In this document: positions 24,793 through 34,692 of the stretch, one piece after another
Numbering within the stretch: the stretch's first letter is position 1
How the letters are laid out: the number at the start of each line of letters is the position of its first letter
Source of the DNA: Microbacterium jejuense
GTDB lineage: Bacteria > Actinomycetota > Actinomycetes > Actinomycetales > Microbacteriaceae
Assembly (NCBI RefSeq): GCF_019511665.1
Contig: NZ_JAEUAW010000009.1
Span: forward strand, 97,824-161,823
Reading direction: 5' to 3'
DNA: 64,000 bases
Program-made: the position numbers and the translations under genes
The notes under the pieces: model-generated
What the model was told of the DNA's origin: nothing
The model's input: the letters and a program-made list of their open reading frames with translations, nothing else
The model's database searches: none

Positions 24793-26378
24793 AGCGGGAT
24801 GTTCCCGTGCTTCTTGGGCGGGAGGCTCGCGCGCTTGCCGCGCAGGGCGCGCAGGGCCTTGGCGATCGAGACGCGCGTCTGCGCGGGCTCGATGATGCCG
24901 TCGAGCTCGCCGCGCTCGGCGGCGAGGAACGGGGATGCCACGTTGTAGGTGTATTCGCTGGCCAGACGCGCCCGCACGGCGGCCACGTCTTCGCCCGCCT
25001 CTTCGGCGCGCTTGATCTCGCCGCGGTACAGGATGTTGACGGCGCCCTGGCCGCCCATGACGGCGATCTCGGCGGTCGGCCACGCGAGGTTGATGTCGGC
25101 GCCCAGCTGCTTGGAGCCCATCACGATGTACGCGCCGCCGTAGGCCTTGCGCAGGATGACCGTGACGAGGGGGACCGTGGCCTCGGCGTAGGCGTACAGT
25201 AGCTTCGCGCCGCGGCGGATGACGCCCGTCCACTCCTGGTCGGTGCCGGGCAGGTAGCCGGGGACGTCGACGAGCGTGACGATCGGGATCGAGAACGCGT
25301 CGCAGAACCGCACGAAGCGGCTCGCCTTCTCGCCGGCCTCGATGTTGAGCGTGCCGGCCATCTGCGACGGCTGGTTGGCGATGATGCCCACCGAGCGCCC
25401 CTCGATGCGACCGAAGCCGATCACGATGTTGGGCGCGAACAGCGGCTGCACCTCGAGGAAGTCCTCGGAGTCGACGATGCCGCGGATGACCTGGTGGATG
25501 TCGTACGGCTGGTTCGGCGAGTCCGGGATGAGCGTGTTGAGGGCCCGGTCGGCGTCGGTCGTCTCGAACTCGAAGCCCGACTCGTACACGGGCAGCTCGG
25601 CCATGTTGTTGTCGGGGAGGAACCCGAGCATCGAGCGGACGTAGTCGATCGCGTCCTCTTCGTCCTCGGCGAGGTAGTGCGCGACACCCGATCGGGTGTT
25701 GTGCGTGTGCGCACCGCCGAGCTCCTCCATGCCGACGTCCTCGCCGGTGACCGTCTTGATGACGTCGGGGCCGGTGACGAACATCTGGCTCGTCTTGTCG
25801 ACCATGATGACGAAGTCAGTGAGCGCGGGGGAGTAGACGGCGCCGCCCGCCGCGGGTCCCATGATGATCGAGATCTGCGGGATGACGCCCGACGCGGCGG
25901 TGTTCAGGCGGAAGATCTCGCCGTACTTGCCGAGCGCGATCACACCCTCCTGGATGCGGGCACCGCCCGAGTCCAGCATGCCGATGATCGGGATGCCGCT
26001 GCGCAGGGCGAACTCCATGACCTTGATGATCTTGTCGCCCGCGGCCTCGCCGAGCGAGCCGCCGAAGGTCGAGAAGTCCTGCGAGTACACGGCCACCGTG
26101 CGGCCGTGGATCGTGCCCACGCCCGTGACGACCGAGTCGCCGTACGGCCGGGAGCGGTCCATGCCGAACGCGGTGGTGCGGTGGCGCACGTACTCGTCGA
26201 GCTCGACGAAGCTGCCGGTGTCGAGCAGCTGCTCGATGCGCTCGCGGGCGGTGCCCTTGCCCTTCGCGTGCTGCTTCTGCTTGGCGGCGTCCTCGGGGTC
26301 GAGGACGGCCTCCTGGTAGCGCGCGCGGAGGTCGGCGATCTTGCCGGCGGTCGTCGAGAGGTCGGGCTGCTCGGTCAC
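24789..26378 (-). CDS. Acyl-CoA carboxylase beta subunit (carboxyltransferase, propionyl/acetyl-CoA type)
   Basis: The beta subunit moves carboxyl from biotin to acyl-CoA. The 529-residue length and the crotonase-like double carboxyltransferase fold match AccD5/PccB. Visible segments: [68 protein letters not shown] in the first half, and [48 protein letters not shown] in the second. The GTG is set by a TAGGGT -10 box 7 nt upstream; an ATG 51 bp further upstream lies before that box and is rejected. Products would be malonyl- or methylmalonyl-CoA for fatty acids. Confidence 0.94.
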   Translation of the reverse strand: MTEQPDLSTTAGKIADLRARYQEAVLDPEDAAKQKQHAKGKGTARERIEQLLDTGSFVELDEYVRHRTTAFGMDRSRPYGDSVVTGVGTIHGRTVAVYSQDFSTFGGSLGEAAGDKIIKVMEFALRSGIPIIGMLDSGGARIQEGVIALGKYGEIFRLNTAASGVIPQISIIMGPAAGGAVYSPALTDFVIMVDKTSQMFVTGPDVIKTVTGEDVGMEELGGAHTHNTRSGVAHYLAEDEEDAIDYVRSMLGFLPDNNMAELPVYESGFEFETTDADRALNTLIPDSPNQPYDIHQVIRGIVDSEDFLEVQPLFAPNIVIGFGRIEGRSVGIIANQPSQMAGTLNIEAGEKASRFVRFCDAFSIPIVTLVDVPGYLPGTDQEWTGVIRRGAKLLYAYAEATVPLVTVILRKAYGGAYIVMGSKQLGADINLAWPTAEIAVMGGQGAVNILYRGEIKRAEEAGEDVAAVRARLASEYTYNVASPFLAAERGELDGIIEPAQTRVSIAKALRALRGKRASLPPKKHGNIPL

Positions 26379-26385
26379 GGATTCC

Positions 26386-26391
26386 ACCCTA
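26386..26391 (-). promoter_or_regulatory. -10 box (TAGGGT) of the carboxylase beta-epsilon operon
   Basis: TAGGGT on the minus strand, 7 nt before the GTG. Confidence 0.6.
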
Positions 26392-26536
26392 TCGGCGGGC
26401 TCCCGCGATCCGTTGGAGGGTTCGCACAAGGGGTCGCGGCATCCACTGTCACCTTCGCGCCGAAACAGTCAGTCTGGCAGCCGGGATCCTCACAAGATCT
26501 TCGACTCGCATCTGTCCGCCCACCGGGCGGTGCGGC

Positions 26537-26542
26537 TAGGGT
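26537..26542 (+). promoter_or_regulatory. -10 box (TAGGGT) upstream of the CWB2/beta-lactamase-fold gene
   Basis: TAGGGT 10 nt before the GTG at 26553. It is divergent from the carboxylase beta promoter; the intervening ~150 bp holds both promoters and no gene. Confidence 0.45.
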
Positions 26543-26552
26543 CGGTGCCACG

Positions 26553-28730
26553 GTGTCAACACGGTCGAGACTTGTGAGAACAGGAATGGCGCGGGCGGCG
26601 GTGCTCGCGCTCTCCGCGGTGCTGAGTGTGGGGATGGGCCCGGCCCCCATGCCCGAAGCATCGGAGTCGACTCCGTCGGACACGCGCCCGACGCCGACGC
26701 CAACCCCCGCACCGACGCCGACGCTCGCACCGACGCCCAACCCAACCTCGGCGCCGACACCCACTCTCACACCGACGTCCCCCCAGCCGCCAACCGCGCC
26801 GACTACATCGCCGACGGACTCGACCCCCGAGATGCCGTCGCCCCAGTCGCCTCCGGACACGCGAGCTCTCCAGGCGCCCGCCACCGCCGTGATCCCGAGC
26901 GCACCACGCCTGTCGGGTGCCAACCGCATCATGACGAGCGTCGCCGCATCCCAGCATGCCTTTCCGAGCGGTGCCGCCACCGTCCTGGTGGCATCGGGAT
27001 ATGCTCCCGCCGACGGAGTCATCGCGGCCGGTCTCGCGTTCCACCTCCAGGCACCGCTGCTGTATGTGGACCCGGCAGCGGCGCCCGCAGCTGTGCAGGC
27101 TGAGATCGCGCGCCTGGACCCGGGTCGCGTGATTGTAATAGGAGGGCCGTCCGGCGTCAGTGATGGCGTCATCGGTGTGCTGCGCACCATCGTGCCCGAC
27201 GTTCAGCGCTTCGCCGGGGTCAATCGCTATGACAGCTCTCGGCAGGCGCTGGTCGGGCTCGCCACCCGGATCGAAACGGTCTATCTCGCGAACGGGACGG
27301 CATTCGTGGATTCTGCGCTTGCGTCGGCTGCCGCCACCACCATCGATCGCGCCACGCTCCTCGTCGACGGCATCCAACCGAACGCCGACGTCGCCACGAT
27401 CGATGCGCTCCGCCGCGTCGGCGCTAGTGAACTCGTCATTGTCGGCGGATTCTCGACAATCGGACAGGGGTACGAGCAGTCGCTCAGGGCCGCGGGGTTC
27501 ACCGTGTCGCGCCGCGTCGCCAGCGATCCGTATGCCGAGACGGTCCTCATGGCAGTCGATCAGCCCCAGTCGCCGCAGCGCGCGATCATCGTGAACCCGC
27601 AGACGACTCCCGACCTTGCTGTCGCGTCTGCGCTCGCCGCCGCATCGGGGCAGCCGCTCTTCTACGCGGTCGAACCATGTACACCCGACACGGTCGCGGC
27701 GCACATCGCTGCAGCGAGGATATCGGTCACCGCCGTCGGCGGACCGGAATGGCTGGGGCAAGCAGTTCTCGAGAACCGGTCGTGCTCCTCGGAGAAGTCA
27801 CTTCGGGAGTCTCAGCTGAATCAGGCTATCCGGGACACGGCTGCGCGATACCCCGGCTCGTTCACGGTTTCCGTGCATCAGCTCGACGGCCTTGGCGTGA
27901 CTACCGATGTCGGAGGAGGTCTCCAGCGCGAACCGGCGAGCATGATGAAGATCTTCGCGGCCTGGGCGGCACTTTCACGGATCGAGCGGGGGACTGCGCG
28001 GTTCGACACGGTGCTCGCCTCGGGAATCGACGTTGGTACGTGCATGTACGTGATGATCCATGCATCGGACAACTATTGCCACGCGGATATCGTGCACTGG
28101 ATCGGCATTCCACAGATCAACGCCATGATCCGTGGCGCCGGCTTCACCAACACGTACTACGGAAGCGTCCCGACCGGAACCAGCGTGCTGTACGCGGGCA
28201 ACAGAACCACCACCAACGATCTCGTCGGCATGGTCGAACGACTCGAAGAAGGCACCATTCTTTCGCGGCCGTTTGCCGATCACCTCCTGAGTCTCATGCA
28301 GGGGCAGATCTGGCGAGCGCGTATCGCGTCGGGGATTCCACCAGGCGTCTGGCAGGCGAGCAAACCGGGGTCGCTGTGGGTGGCTTCGGGACTTCTGCAG
28401 GGAGACACCGCCGAGGTGAGGGGGCCGAGATCGTCATACGTGCTCTCGGTCATCGGCGACGATGCCCCCTCGCAGGAAGCGTTCCGTGCTATCTCCCGGA
28501 CGGTTTACGAATATTTCAACGGATCATTCGGGCAAGCCGCGTCATATCCCGCTGAGCAGATGGTGACCGTTCGTGCGACAGCCCTGCGCACATCTCCCGG
28601 GGGGCCGATGACGCTCGTCGTTCCCGCCGGCGCGGCCATCCAGGTCGTGGATGCAAACCGGGTCTGGTACAAGGTGTACTACGGTCAGCGAGAACTCTGG
28701 ACGATCTTCACGGATCTGCGTAACCGCTGA
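26553..28730 (+). CDS. Secreted CWB2 cell-wall protein with a beta-lactamase-fold serine hydrolase and SH3-like domain
   Basis: This 725-residue protein has a basic, hydrophobic signal region (about 1-30), a Pro/Thr linker (46-92, PTPTPTP-type), degenerate cell-wall-binding repeats 2 (about 118-410; RLSGANRIMTSVAA, VIVIGGPSGVS, RFAGVNRYDSS, LVIVGGFSTI), a class A beta-lactamase-like domain (about 415-660) and a C-terminal bacterial SH3-like domain (~668-725). The hydrolase keeps S463xxK466, the SDN motif at 505-507, and KPG at 604-606 in place of KTG. It may be a wall-anchored peptidase, esterase or beta-lactamase; activity is inferred. Codon use is less GC-biased than its neighbours. Alternative starts are GTG 26574 and ATG 26586. 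Confidence 0.85.
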   Translation: MSTRSRLVRTGMARAAVLALSAVLSVGMGPAPMPEASESTPSDTRPTPTPTPAPTPTLAPTPNPTSAPTPTLTPTSPQPPTAPTTSPTDSTPEMPSPQSPPDTRALQAPATAVIPSAPRLSGANRIMTSVAASQHAFPSGAATVLVASGYAPADGVIAAGLAFHLQAPLLYVDPAAAPAAVQAEIARLDPGRVIVIGGPSGVSDGVIGVLRTIVPDVQRFAGVNRYDSSRQALVGLATRIETVYLANGTAFVDSALASAAATTIDRATLLVDGIQPNADVATIDALRRVGASELVIVGGFSTIGQGYEQSLRAAGFTVSRRVASDPYAETVLMAVDQPQSPQRAIIVNPQTTPDLAVASALAAASGQPLFYAVEPCTPDTVAAHIAAARISVTAVGGPEWLGQAVLENRSCSSEKSLRESQLNQAIRDTAARYPGSFTVSVHQLDGLGVTTDVGGGLQREPASMMKIFAAWAALSRIERGTARFDTVLASGIDVGTCMYVMIHASDNYCHADIVHWIGIPQINAMIRGAGFTNTYYGSVPTGTSVLYAGNRTTTNDLVGMVERLEEGTILSRPFADHLLSLMQGQIWRARIASGIPPGVWQASKPGSLWVASGLLQGDTAEVRGPRSSYVLSVIGDDAPSQEAFRAISRTVYEYFNGSFGQAASYPAEQMVTVRATALRTSPGGPMTLVVPAGAAIQVVDANRVWYKVYYGQRELWTIFTDLRNR

Positions 28731-28738
28731 GCCAGGCG

Positions 28739-28744
28739 TAGCGT
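28739..28744 (+). promoter_or_regulatory. -10 box (TAGCGT) of leaderless birA
   Basis: TAGCGT exactly 6 nt before the ATG. Confidence 0.6.
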
Positions 28745-28750
28745 GAGGTC

Positions 28751-29557
28751 ATGTCGTTCCCGTCGGAGGGCTACCCCCTCGCCGCCGCCCTCAGCCCGCG
28801 CGTCCAGGTCGTGCCGACGACCGACTCGACCAACGCCGACGTCGTGCGCCACGTCACCGAGGCGCCCGCGGAGTGGCCGCACCTCTCGCTGCTGCTCACT
28901 ACCGACCAGCGGGCGGGCAGGGGCCGTCTCGATCGCACGTGGGTGACCCCGCCCGGCTCCGCGCTCGCCGTCTCGGTCGTGGTCGACGCCGCCGCCATCC
29001 CGCCGGCAGCGCGGGGCTGGATCCCGCTCGTCGCCGGTGCGGCGATGACGCGTGCCGTCGCCGCGCAGCTGTCGGGCACGTGGCACACGACGAGGCTCAA
29101 GTGGCCGAACGACGTGCTCGTCGACGGTCGCAAGGTGTGTGGCATCCTCGCCGAGATCGTCCCCGCTCATCCCGACGTCGTCGTGATCGGGGCGGGGGTG
29201 AACACGCGGATGCCCGAGACCGATCTTCCCGTCGACACCGCCACCTCGTTCGCGGCGCTGGGCGAGGTGTGCGACAACGACCGCCTGCTCGCGGACTACC
29301 TGGGAGCGCTCGCCGAGCAGCTCGAGGCGCTCGCCTCCGCGCACGGGGATGCGGCCGCCGCCGGCGTGCTGGCCGAGGTCGAGGCACTGTGCGGCACGGT
29401 GGGCGCGGATGTCGCGGTGTCGCTGCCGGGCGGCGAGACGCTGCGCGGGCGCGCGCAGCGCATCGACCCCGATGGCCGGCTCGTCGTGGTGCAGGACGGC
29501 GAGTTCGAGAGCGCGGTGTCTGCCGGCGACGTCGTCCACGTCCGGCGTGCCACCTGA
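28751..29557 (+). CDS. birA: Biotin--[acetyl-CoA carboxylase] ligase
   Basis: BirA activates biotin to biotinyl-AMP and transfers it to the carrier lysine, here the alpha subunit at 17.2-18.9 kb. The 268-residue protein is a class I ligase without the DNA-binding domain of E. coli BirA. Motifs: TDSTNAD, the biotin/AMP loop GRGR (56-59), and KWPNDVLVDGRKVCGILAE with the catalytic Lys117. The C-terminal SH3-like cap ends with SAGDVVHVRR. The start is fixed by a TAGCGT box 6 nt upstream. Confidence 0.95.
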   Translation: MSFPSEGYPLAAALSPRVQVVPTTDSTNADVVRHVTEAPAEWPHLSLLLTTDQRAGRGRLDRTWVTPPGSALAVSVVVDAAAIPPAARGWIPLVAGAAMTRAVAAQLSGTWHTTRLKWPNDVLVDGRKVCGILAEIVPAHPDVVVIGAGVNTRMPETDLPVDTATSFAALGEVCDNDRLLADYLGALAEQLEALASAHGDAAAAGVLAEVEALCGTVGADVAVSLPGGETLRGRAQRIDPDGRLVVVQDGEFESAVSAGDVVHVRRAT

Positions 29558-29599
29558 CGCGACACGGCCGTTTCGCAGGCGCGTGTCGGCGCCACCGGT

Positions 29600-29605
29600 C
29601 ACAAT
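29600..29605 (+). promoter_or_regulatory. -10-like box (CACAAT) of the PH-domain gene
   Basis: CACAAT, then GGACCC, then ATG; 6-nt spacing suggests a leaderless transcript. Confidence 0.45.
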
Positions 29606-29611
29606 GGACCC

Positions 29612-30199
29612 ATGACGCAGCCGATGGGACTGGGCGGCAGACCGCTGACCCCGGCCCCCGGCGCGCCCACGCCCGAGCTGCTGGTCGCGAAGTTCCGCGG
29701 CCACGCGCGGCGCCTGTTCTGGTCGGCGCTGGTGCTGATCGCCGTCGCGGGCGCGTGCGGCTACTTCTACGGCAACCTGCCCGCCGGTCTGCAGAATTGG
29801 ATGCTGCTGGCCGCAGCCGCCGGGATCGTGCTGCTGCTCGTGGTGCTGCCCTTCCTCACGTGGTGGGGCCATGTGTACACGATCACGACGCGCCGTGTGC
29901 TGGAGCGTCGCGGGGTCTTCGTGGTCAAGCGCCGTGAGCTCGCCCATGTCCGCGGCTACACGCTGAAGGTGAAGCGCGGACTGCTGCAGCGCATGTGGGG
30001 GGCCGGCACGATCACGCTCAGCAACGGCGTGGACGACCCGCTGCGTCTCACGAACATCCCCTCGGTCGAGCTGGTGCATGAAGCGCTCGTCGACCAGGTC
30101 GAGGTGAACCAGATCCTCGCGCACCGCGACGCCCAGCCGCTGCCACCGGGCCCGCCGCCTCCGCTTCCGCCGACGGTCCCGACCACCCCGCTCGCGTAG
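29612..30199 (+). CDS. PH-domain membrane protein (YdbS-like, bPH2)
   Basis: This 195-residue protein has two membrane helices (about 36-52 and 62-80) followed by a bacterial PH-like domain: YTITTRRVLERRGVFVVKRRELAHVRGYTLKVKRGLLQRMWGAGTITLS is the bPH2 core. The tail is proline-rich (PPGPPPPLPPTVP). The family is widespread and of unknown biochemical role, thought to act at the membrane. In actinobacteria it commonly sits between birA and purK, as here. A hairpin follows the stop at 30206-30231. Confidence 0.9.
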   Translation: MTQPMGLGGRPLTPAPGAPTPELLVAKFRGHARRLFWSALVLIAVAGACGYFYGNLPAGLQNWMLLAAAAGIVLLLVVLPFLTWWGHVYTITTRRVLERRGVFVVKRRELAHVRGYTLKVKRGLLQRMWGAGTITLSNGVDDPLRLTNIPSVELVHEALVDQVEVNQILAHRDAQPLPPGPPPPLPPTVPTTPLA

Positions 30200-30205
30200 G
30201 TCCTG

Positions 30206-30231
30206 CATCATCCCGCGCGTGCGGGATGATG
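30206..30231 (+). terminator. CATCATCCCGC/GCGGGATGATG hairpin
   Basis: 11-bp perfect stem with a 4-nt loop directly after the PH-domain gene and 27 nt before purK. It may terminate, or act in the purK leader. Confidence 0.6.
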
Positions 30232-30257
30232 GAAGCAGGCAGTCGAGAGGGAGTCGC

Positions 30258-31394
30258 ATGACGCTGCGAGTCGGAGTCGTCGGGGGCGGGCAGCTGGCCC
30301 GCATGATGATCGCGCCGGCGGTCGAGCTCGGAGTGGAGCTCCGCGTGCTCGCCGAGGACGCCGGGATGTCGGCATCCCTCGCCGCGACGGCGGTGGGCGA
30401 TTACCGCGACGCCGACACGGTGCTCGAGTTCGCGCGCGATGTCGACGTCGTCACGTTCGACCACGAGCACGTCCCGCAGGACGTGCTCGCGACTCTCGTC
30501 GACGCAGGCGTCGCCGTGCACCCCGGCCCCGACGCGCTGCGCTTCGCGCAGGACAAGCTGCTGATGCGCGCGCGCCTGCAGGAGCTCGGGATGCCGCAGC
30601 CCGACTGGGCGGCCGTCACCGATGCCGACGAGCTGCAGGCGTTCATCGACGACCACGGCGGCCGCGCCGTCGTGAAGACACCGCGCGGCGGGTACGACGG
30701 CAAGGGCGTGCGCGTCGTGTCGGCCGGCACCGAGGCCGAGGACTGGTTCGCCGCGCTCGCCGAGGACGCCCACGGCGGCGCTCTCCTGGTCGAGGAGCTC
30801 GTCGACTTCACGCGGGAGCTCGCGCAGCAGGTCGCCCGTCGGCCCTCAGGTGCGATGCGCGCGTACCCGGTGGTCGAGACCGTGCAGCGCGACGGCGTGT
30901 GCGCCGAGGTGATCGCTCCGGCACCGCACGCGGGGGAGCGGCTTCCGCAGGTGGCCGCGCAGATCGGCACCGCCATCGCGGAGGGCTTGGGGGTGACCGG
31001 GATGCTGGCGGTCGAGCTGTTCCAGACCACCGACGAGCGTCTGCTCGTGAACGAGCTCGCGATGCGTCCGCACAACAGCGGCCACTGGAGCCAGGACGGC
31101 GCCGTGACCGGACAGTTCGAGCAGCACCTGCGTGCCGTGCTCGACTTGCCTCTGGGCGACACCGCGCCGGTCGCCGACTGGTCGGTGATGGTCAACATCC
31201 TCGGCGGCCCGACGGAGGGTGCGCTCGATGAGCGCTTCGCCGCCGCGATGGCCGAGCACCCCCAGGCGAAGGTGCACACGTACGGCAAGGCGCCGCGCCC
31301 CGGGCGCAAGGTCGGCCACGTCAACGTCGTCGGCGACGACCTCGACGACGTCGCGTACCAGGCGCGGGCCGCGGCATCCGTGTTCCTCGATTGA
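30258..31394 (+). CDS. purK: N5-carboxyaminoimidazole ribonucleotide synthase
   Basis: PurK carboxylates AIR to N5-CAIR using ATP and bicarbonate in purine synthesis. The 378-residue ATP-grasp protein starts MTLRVGVVGGGQLARMMI, and has VVKTPRGGYDGKGVRVV (ATP loop), LLVEELVDFTRELAQQVAR, and LLVNELAMRPHNSGHWSQDG near the C-terminal half, all conserved in PurK. GAGAGGGAG gives a ribosome site, and a hairpin lies upstream. purE follows 57 bp downstream from its own promoter. Confidence 0.95.
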   Translation: MTLRVGVVGGGQLARMMIAPAVELGVELRVLAEDAGMSASLAATAVGDYRDADTVLEFARDVDVVTFDHEHVPQDVLATLVDAGVAVHPGPDALRFAQDKLLMRARLQELGMPQPDWAAVTDADELQAFIDDHGGRAVVKTPRGGYDGKGVRVVSAGTEAEDWFAALAEDAHGGALLVEELVDFTRELAQQVARRPSGAMRAYPVVETVQRDGVCAEVIAPAPHAGERLPQVAAQIGTAIAEGLGVTGMLAVELFQTTDERLLVNELAMRPHNSGHWSQDGAVTGQFEQHLRAVLDLPLGDTAPVADWSVMVNILGGPTEGALDERFAAAMAEHPQAKVHTYGKAPRPGRKVGHVNVVGDDLDDVAYQARAAASVFLD

Positions 31395-31439
31395 CGCCGG
31401 ACGGCCGCGCCGTTGCGGGGATCTTCCAGCCATGACCCC

Positions 31440-31445
31440 TACCCT
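31440..31445 (+). promoter_or_regulatory. -10 box (TACCCT) of leaderless purE
   Basis: TACCCT exactly 6 nt before the GTG. Confidence 0.6.
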
Positions 31446-31451
31446 TGACGG

Positions 31452-31979
31452 GTGACCGGCGCGCTCGAATCCCCCTTGCACTCCTCCGAGACACCGCTGG
31501 TCGGGGTCGTCATGGGCTCCGACTCGGACTGGCGGGTGATGAGCGACGCGTCGCAGGCGCTCACCGACTTCGGGATCCGGCACGAGGTCGAGGTCGTGTC
31601 GGCGCACCGCACGCCCGACAAGCTCATGCGGTACGGGCGCGAAGCGCGCGCTCGAGGCCTGCGCGCGATCATCGCGGGCGCCGGCGGCGCGGCGCATCTC
31701 CCGGGCATGCTCGCCTCGGTCACGGCCCTGCCCGTCATCGGCGTGCCGGTACAGCTGGCGACCCTCGACGGCATGGACTCGCTGCTGAGCATCGTGCAGA
31801 TGCCGGCCGGCATCCCGGTCGCCACGGTCTCCATCAACGGCGCCAAGAACGCGGGTCTGCTCGCCGCCCGCATCCTCGGCGCGGCAGACCCCGAGGTCGC
31901 CGATCGCGTCGAGGCGTACGCGCGCGACCTCGAGACCCAGGTCGAGCTCAAGAACCGGCGGCTCAAGGAGTCGTTGTGA
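31452..31979 (+). CDS. purE: N5-carboxyaminoimidazole ribonucleotide mutase
   Basis: PurE converts N5-CAIR to CAIR. The 175-residue protein has the class I PurE motifs [21 protein letters not shown] with the catalytic histidine, and [14 protein letters not shown], and it ends in a helical tail. It carries a 15-residue N-terminal extension. The GTG follows a TACCCT box by 6 nt. The stop overlaps the LCP gene start (GTGA), joining purine synthesis and wall assembly genes in one transcript. Confidence 0.96.
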   Translation: MTGALESPLHSSETPLVGVVMGSDSDWRVMSDASQALTDFGIRHEVEVVSAHRTPDKLMRYGREARARGLRAIIAGAGGAAHLPGMLASVTALPVIGVPVQLATLDGMDSLLSIVQMPAGIPVATVSINGAKNAGLLAARILGAADPEVADRVEAYARDLETQVELKNRRLKESL

Positions 31980-33448
31980 GCGTCGCGAGCCCGCCGCGTC
32001 ACACGACCCGTCCCGCCGCGGCGGCGGTCGTCGAGGAGCGCCCGCTGCGGCATCCGGATGCCTCGTCCCGCGCGTTCATGACCAGGCGCGGGTGGTGGCT
32101 GGTCGTGCTCAACTTCCTCATCCCCGGGTCGGCGCAGGCCGTTGCCGGCAACCGCAGGCTCGGAAAGTTCGCACTGGGCGCGACGCTCGTGATGTGGACC
32201 GCGCTCGTCGTCACGCTGCTGTTCGCCCTGCTCGCACCGACGGCCGGGCTCAGCATCATCACCGGCGCGTGGCTGCCGGACTGGCTGGGACTGCTGCGAC
32301 CGCTTCCCCTGCTCATCGTGCAGGGTGCCATCATCGCGTACGGCCTGCTGTGGATCGTGCTCACGATCGACACGCTGCGCCTCGTGCGCCTCGTCAAGAC
32401 GGGCACATGGGCGCGGTTCGGCATCGCGCTGGTGGCGATCGGGCTCCTCGTCGTCAGCAGCGGCACCGCCGCGTGGGCGCAGGGCGCGGTCGGGTCGGTG
32501 CGCAGCGGCGTCGGGATCTTCCGGGCGACCGGGCCCGTCGTGCCTCCGGACGACGGCTACTACAACATCCTGCTGCTCGGCGCCGACAGCGGCGAAGGCC
32601 GCGACTCGATGAGGTTCGACAGCATCTCGGTGGTGTCGATCAACGCCGAGACCGGCGCGACCACGATCACCGGCATCCCTCGCGACATGCCGAACTTCCC
32701 GTTCGCCGACGGTCCGATGAAGGACCGGTACCCGAACGGGCACGAGGGTCACGCCGACCCGACGTGTGGGTGGGGGAGCGGCATCAACCAGCTGCGCACC
32801 GAGGTCGAGGTGTGCCAGGACGGGAACGAGCTGTACCCGAAGGCGATCTCTGAGGCGTCGGAGCCCGGCGTCGAGGCGACGAAGGACGCGGCCGAGGGCA
32901 TCCTCGGCGTCAAGATCCCGTACTACGTCTTCATCGACATGCACGGGTTCGCGTCGCTCGTCGATGCGCTGGGCGGTGTCGACATCAACGTCACCGAGCG
33001 CCTGCCGAAGGGGGGACCGCCCGAGGGCGTCGACCCGCACGACGTCGACGCGTGGGCGACCGGTTGGATCGAGCCCGGCCAGCAGCACATGGACGGCGAC
33101 ACCGCCCAGTGGTACGCCCGCTCGCGCTACACCACGAGCGACTTCGACCGCATGCGACGTCAGCGAGAGCTGCAGGAGGCGATCCTCGCGCAGTTCAAGC
33201 CCGACGTCGTGCTGACCCGCTTCAACGAGGTCGTCGCGGCGGGCACGGACCTCGTCAAGACGGATCTGCCGCAGTCGCTCATCCCGACGCTGGCCGACCT
33301 CGCGCTCAAAGCGAAGGAGCAGCCGGTCAAAACGATCGAGCTGACGCCTGCCGGTGGCATCGACGAGTTCGACCCCGACTACGCCTACATCGCCGAGCTG
33401 ATCCAGTCGACGCTGCATCCGCCGGCGCCGACTCCGTCGGGGGAGTGA
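31976..33448 (+). CDS. LytR-CpsA-Psr (LCP) family wall glycopolymer ligase
   Basis: LCP enzymes transfer glycopolymers from their lipid carrier to peptidoglycan outside the cell. The 490-residue protein has about four membrane helices in residues 35-170, then the extracellular LCP domain: [42 protein letters not shown] (pyrophosphate-binding Arg/Asp residues), [24 protein letters not shown], and [21 protein letters not shown]. The extended multi-helix N-terminus is typical of actinobacterial members. It is coupled to purE upstream and to a glycosyltransferase downstream by GTGA overlaps and opens the glycopolymer locus. Confidence 0.94.
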   Translation: MSVASPPRHTTRPAAAAVVEERPLRHPDASSRAFMTRRGWWLVVLNFLIPGSAQAVAGNRRLGKFALGATLVMWTALVVTLLFALLAPTAGLSIITGAWLPDWLGLLRPLPLLIVQGAIIAYGLLWIVLTIDTLRLVRLVKTGTWARFGIALVAIGLLVVSSGTAAWAQGAVGSVRSGVGIFRATGPVVPPDDGYYNILLLGADSGEGRDSMRFDSISVVSINAETGATTITGIPRDMPNFPFADGPMKDRYPNGHEGHADPTCGWGSGINQLRTEVEVCQDGNELYPKAISEASEPGVEATKDAAEGILGVKIPYYVFIDMHGFASLVDALGGVDINVTERLPKGGPPEGVDPHDVDAWATGWIEPGQQHMDGDTAQWYARSRYTTSDFDRMRRQRELQEAILAQFKPDVVLTRFNEVVAAGTDLVKTDLPQSLIPTLADLALKAKEQPVKTIELTPAGGIDEFDPDYAYIAELIQSTLHPPAPTPSGE

Positions 33449-34578
33449 TCGTGGTCGCCACACTGCGCGTCGTGCTCGATCAGCTCGTCGCCCCTACCGA
33501 ACCCGAACTCGCCGAGGCGTCGCGCGAGCTCGCGCGCGCGTTGGTGATTGGTGCGCCTGCCGGCTGCGAGGTCGAGGCGATCGCGCCTTCGGGGTCTGAC
33601 GCGTTGTCGGGCGCGGTTCCAGGTTTGGCGGGTGTGCGGCGTACGGCCCTGCCGCGACGGGAACTCGCCGCCGCCCTGCAGCTGGGCGTCGGAACCGGCA
33701 TCGGCGGCGGCATGATCCACTCACCGTCGCTGTTCGCCCCGCTCGTGCGTCACGACCGCGTGCACGACCACGACCAGACCGTCGTGACGGTGTGGGACCT
33801 GCGCCCGTGGGAATCGCCCGCCGAGCTGCCGCGCGGCGTCGCGGCGTGGCACAAGGCAATGCTGAAGCGCGCCGTCAAGCATGCGGACGCTGTCGTGGTG
33901 CCGACGCACTCGCTTGCCGGGAGGCTGCTCGAGATCGCGCCGGGACTGGGTGACAGGGTGCGGGTGATCGCGGGGGCGTCGCCGTCGGGATTCGCTGTGC
34001 CGGTGGACGAGATCGGGCGGCGTCGTGAGCTCGGCTTGCCGGAAGGGTTCGTGATGATTGCCGGCGGTGCGCTGGCATCGGAGGGATTGGATGCCGGATT
34101 CGCAGCGGTCGCGGCATCCGGGGTGGACCTTCCTGTGGTCGTGCTCGACGTCGAGGAGGGGCACGAGCCTCTCGTCGCCGAGGTGGCTTCGGCCGCCGGC
34201 ATCCCGGAGCGACGGCTTCACGTCCGGGGCGTGCTTTCGGTGGCGGATCGGGCGGCCGCGTTCGGCGGGGCCGTTGCGCTCGTCGCGCCGTCGCGCCGTG
34301 CTGCGTTCCCGTGGCGCGTCGTCGACGCGCTGACGCTGGGGGTCCCGGTGATCGCCGCGGCGTCCGCCGTGCACGACGAGGTCGTGTTCGACGGGGGAGT
34401 GCTGGTGGCGGGTTCGGATGCATCCACGTTGGCTGCGGGGCTGGGTTCGGCTTTGGCTGATGCGCTCGGGTCGACGGCTGCGGCCGATCGGCTCGGCGTG
34501 CTCGCGGGCGACCGCGGGCGCGCGTTCTCGTGGCGCGAGGCCGCGGACAAGGTGTGGGCGCTGCACGCCGAGCTGTAG
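33445..34578 (+). CDS. Glycosyltransferase, GT4-like
   Basis: This 377-residue protein has the two-Rossmann GT-B layout of GT4 enzymes. The N-terminal half contains GVGTGIGGGMIHSPSLFAPL and VVTVWDLRPWESP, the latter equivalent to the IHD region of related enzymes, and WHKAMLKRAVKHADAVVVPTHSLAGRL. The C-terminal half has APSRRAAFPWRVVDALTLGVPVIAAASAVHDEVV, resembling the EGFGLPxLEAMA donor site but lacking the usual first Glu. Reduced catalytic-site conservation leaves donor and acceptor unknown. GTGA overlap with the LCP gene implies a joint role in wall-polymer assembly. A GTG two codons later is possible. Confidence 0.78.
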   Translation: MIVVATLRVVLDQLVAPTEPELAEASRELARALVIGAPAGCEVEAIAPSGSDALSGAVPGLAGVRRTALPRRELAAALQLGVGTGIGGGMIHSPSLFAPLVRHDRVHDHDQTVVTVWDLRPWESPAELPRGVAAWHKAMLKRAVKHADAVVVPTHSLAGRLLEIAPGLGDRVRVIAGASPSGFAVPVDEIGRRRELGLPEGFVMIAGGALASEGLDAGFAAVAASGVDLPVVVLDVEEGHEPLVAEVASAAGIPERRLHVRGVLSVADRAAAFGGAVALVAPSRRAAFPWRVVDALTLGVPVIAAASAVHDEVVFDGGVLVAGSDASTLAAGLGSALADALGSTAAADRLGVLAGDRGRAFSWREAADKVWALHAEL

Positions 34579-34662
34579 GCGATTCAGAGCCACCGCCGGA
34601 ACCCCTTCGAGTCACGTGAGAACGTCGTGTTGATGCGCCCAATACGCCGACGATGTTGTACT

Positions 34663-34692
34663 CACTGGTCACATCCGCCACACTGATCACAT
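34663..34692. promoter_or_regulatory. Direct repeat CACTGRTCACAT overlapping a gene start
   Basis: CACTGGTCACAT and CACTGATCACAT begin 18 bp apart, the second reaching into the ATG of the wall-hydrolase-like gene. The spacing could suit regulator binding on one DNA face; weak evidence. Confidence 0.3.

Noticed and set aside
26379..26429. Longer form of the carboxylase beta subunit starting at 26429
   Set aside because: The extra N-terminus lies upstream of a good -10 box (26386-26391) placed 7 nt before the GTG at 26378.
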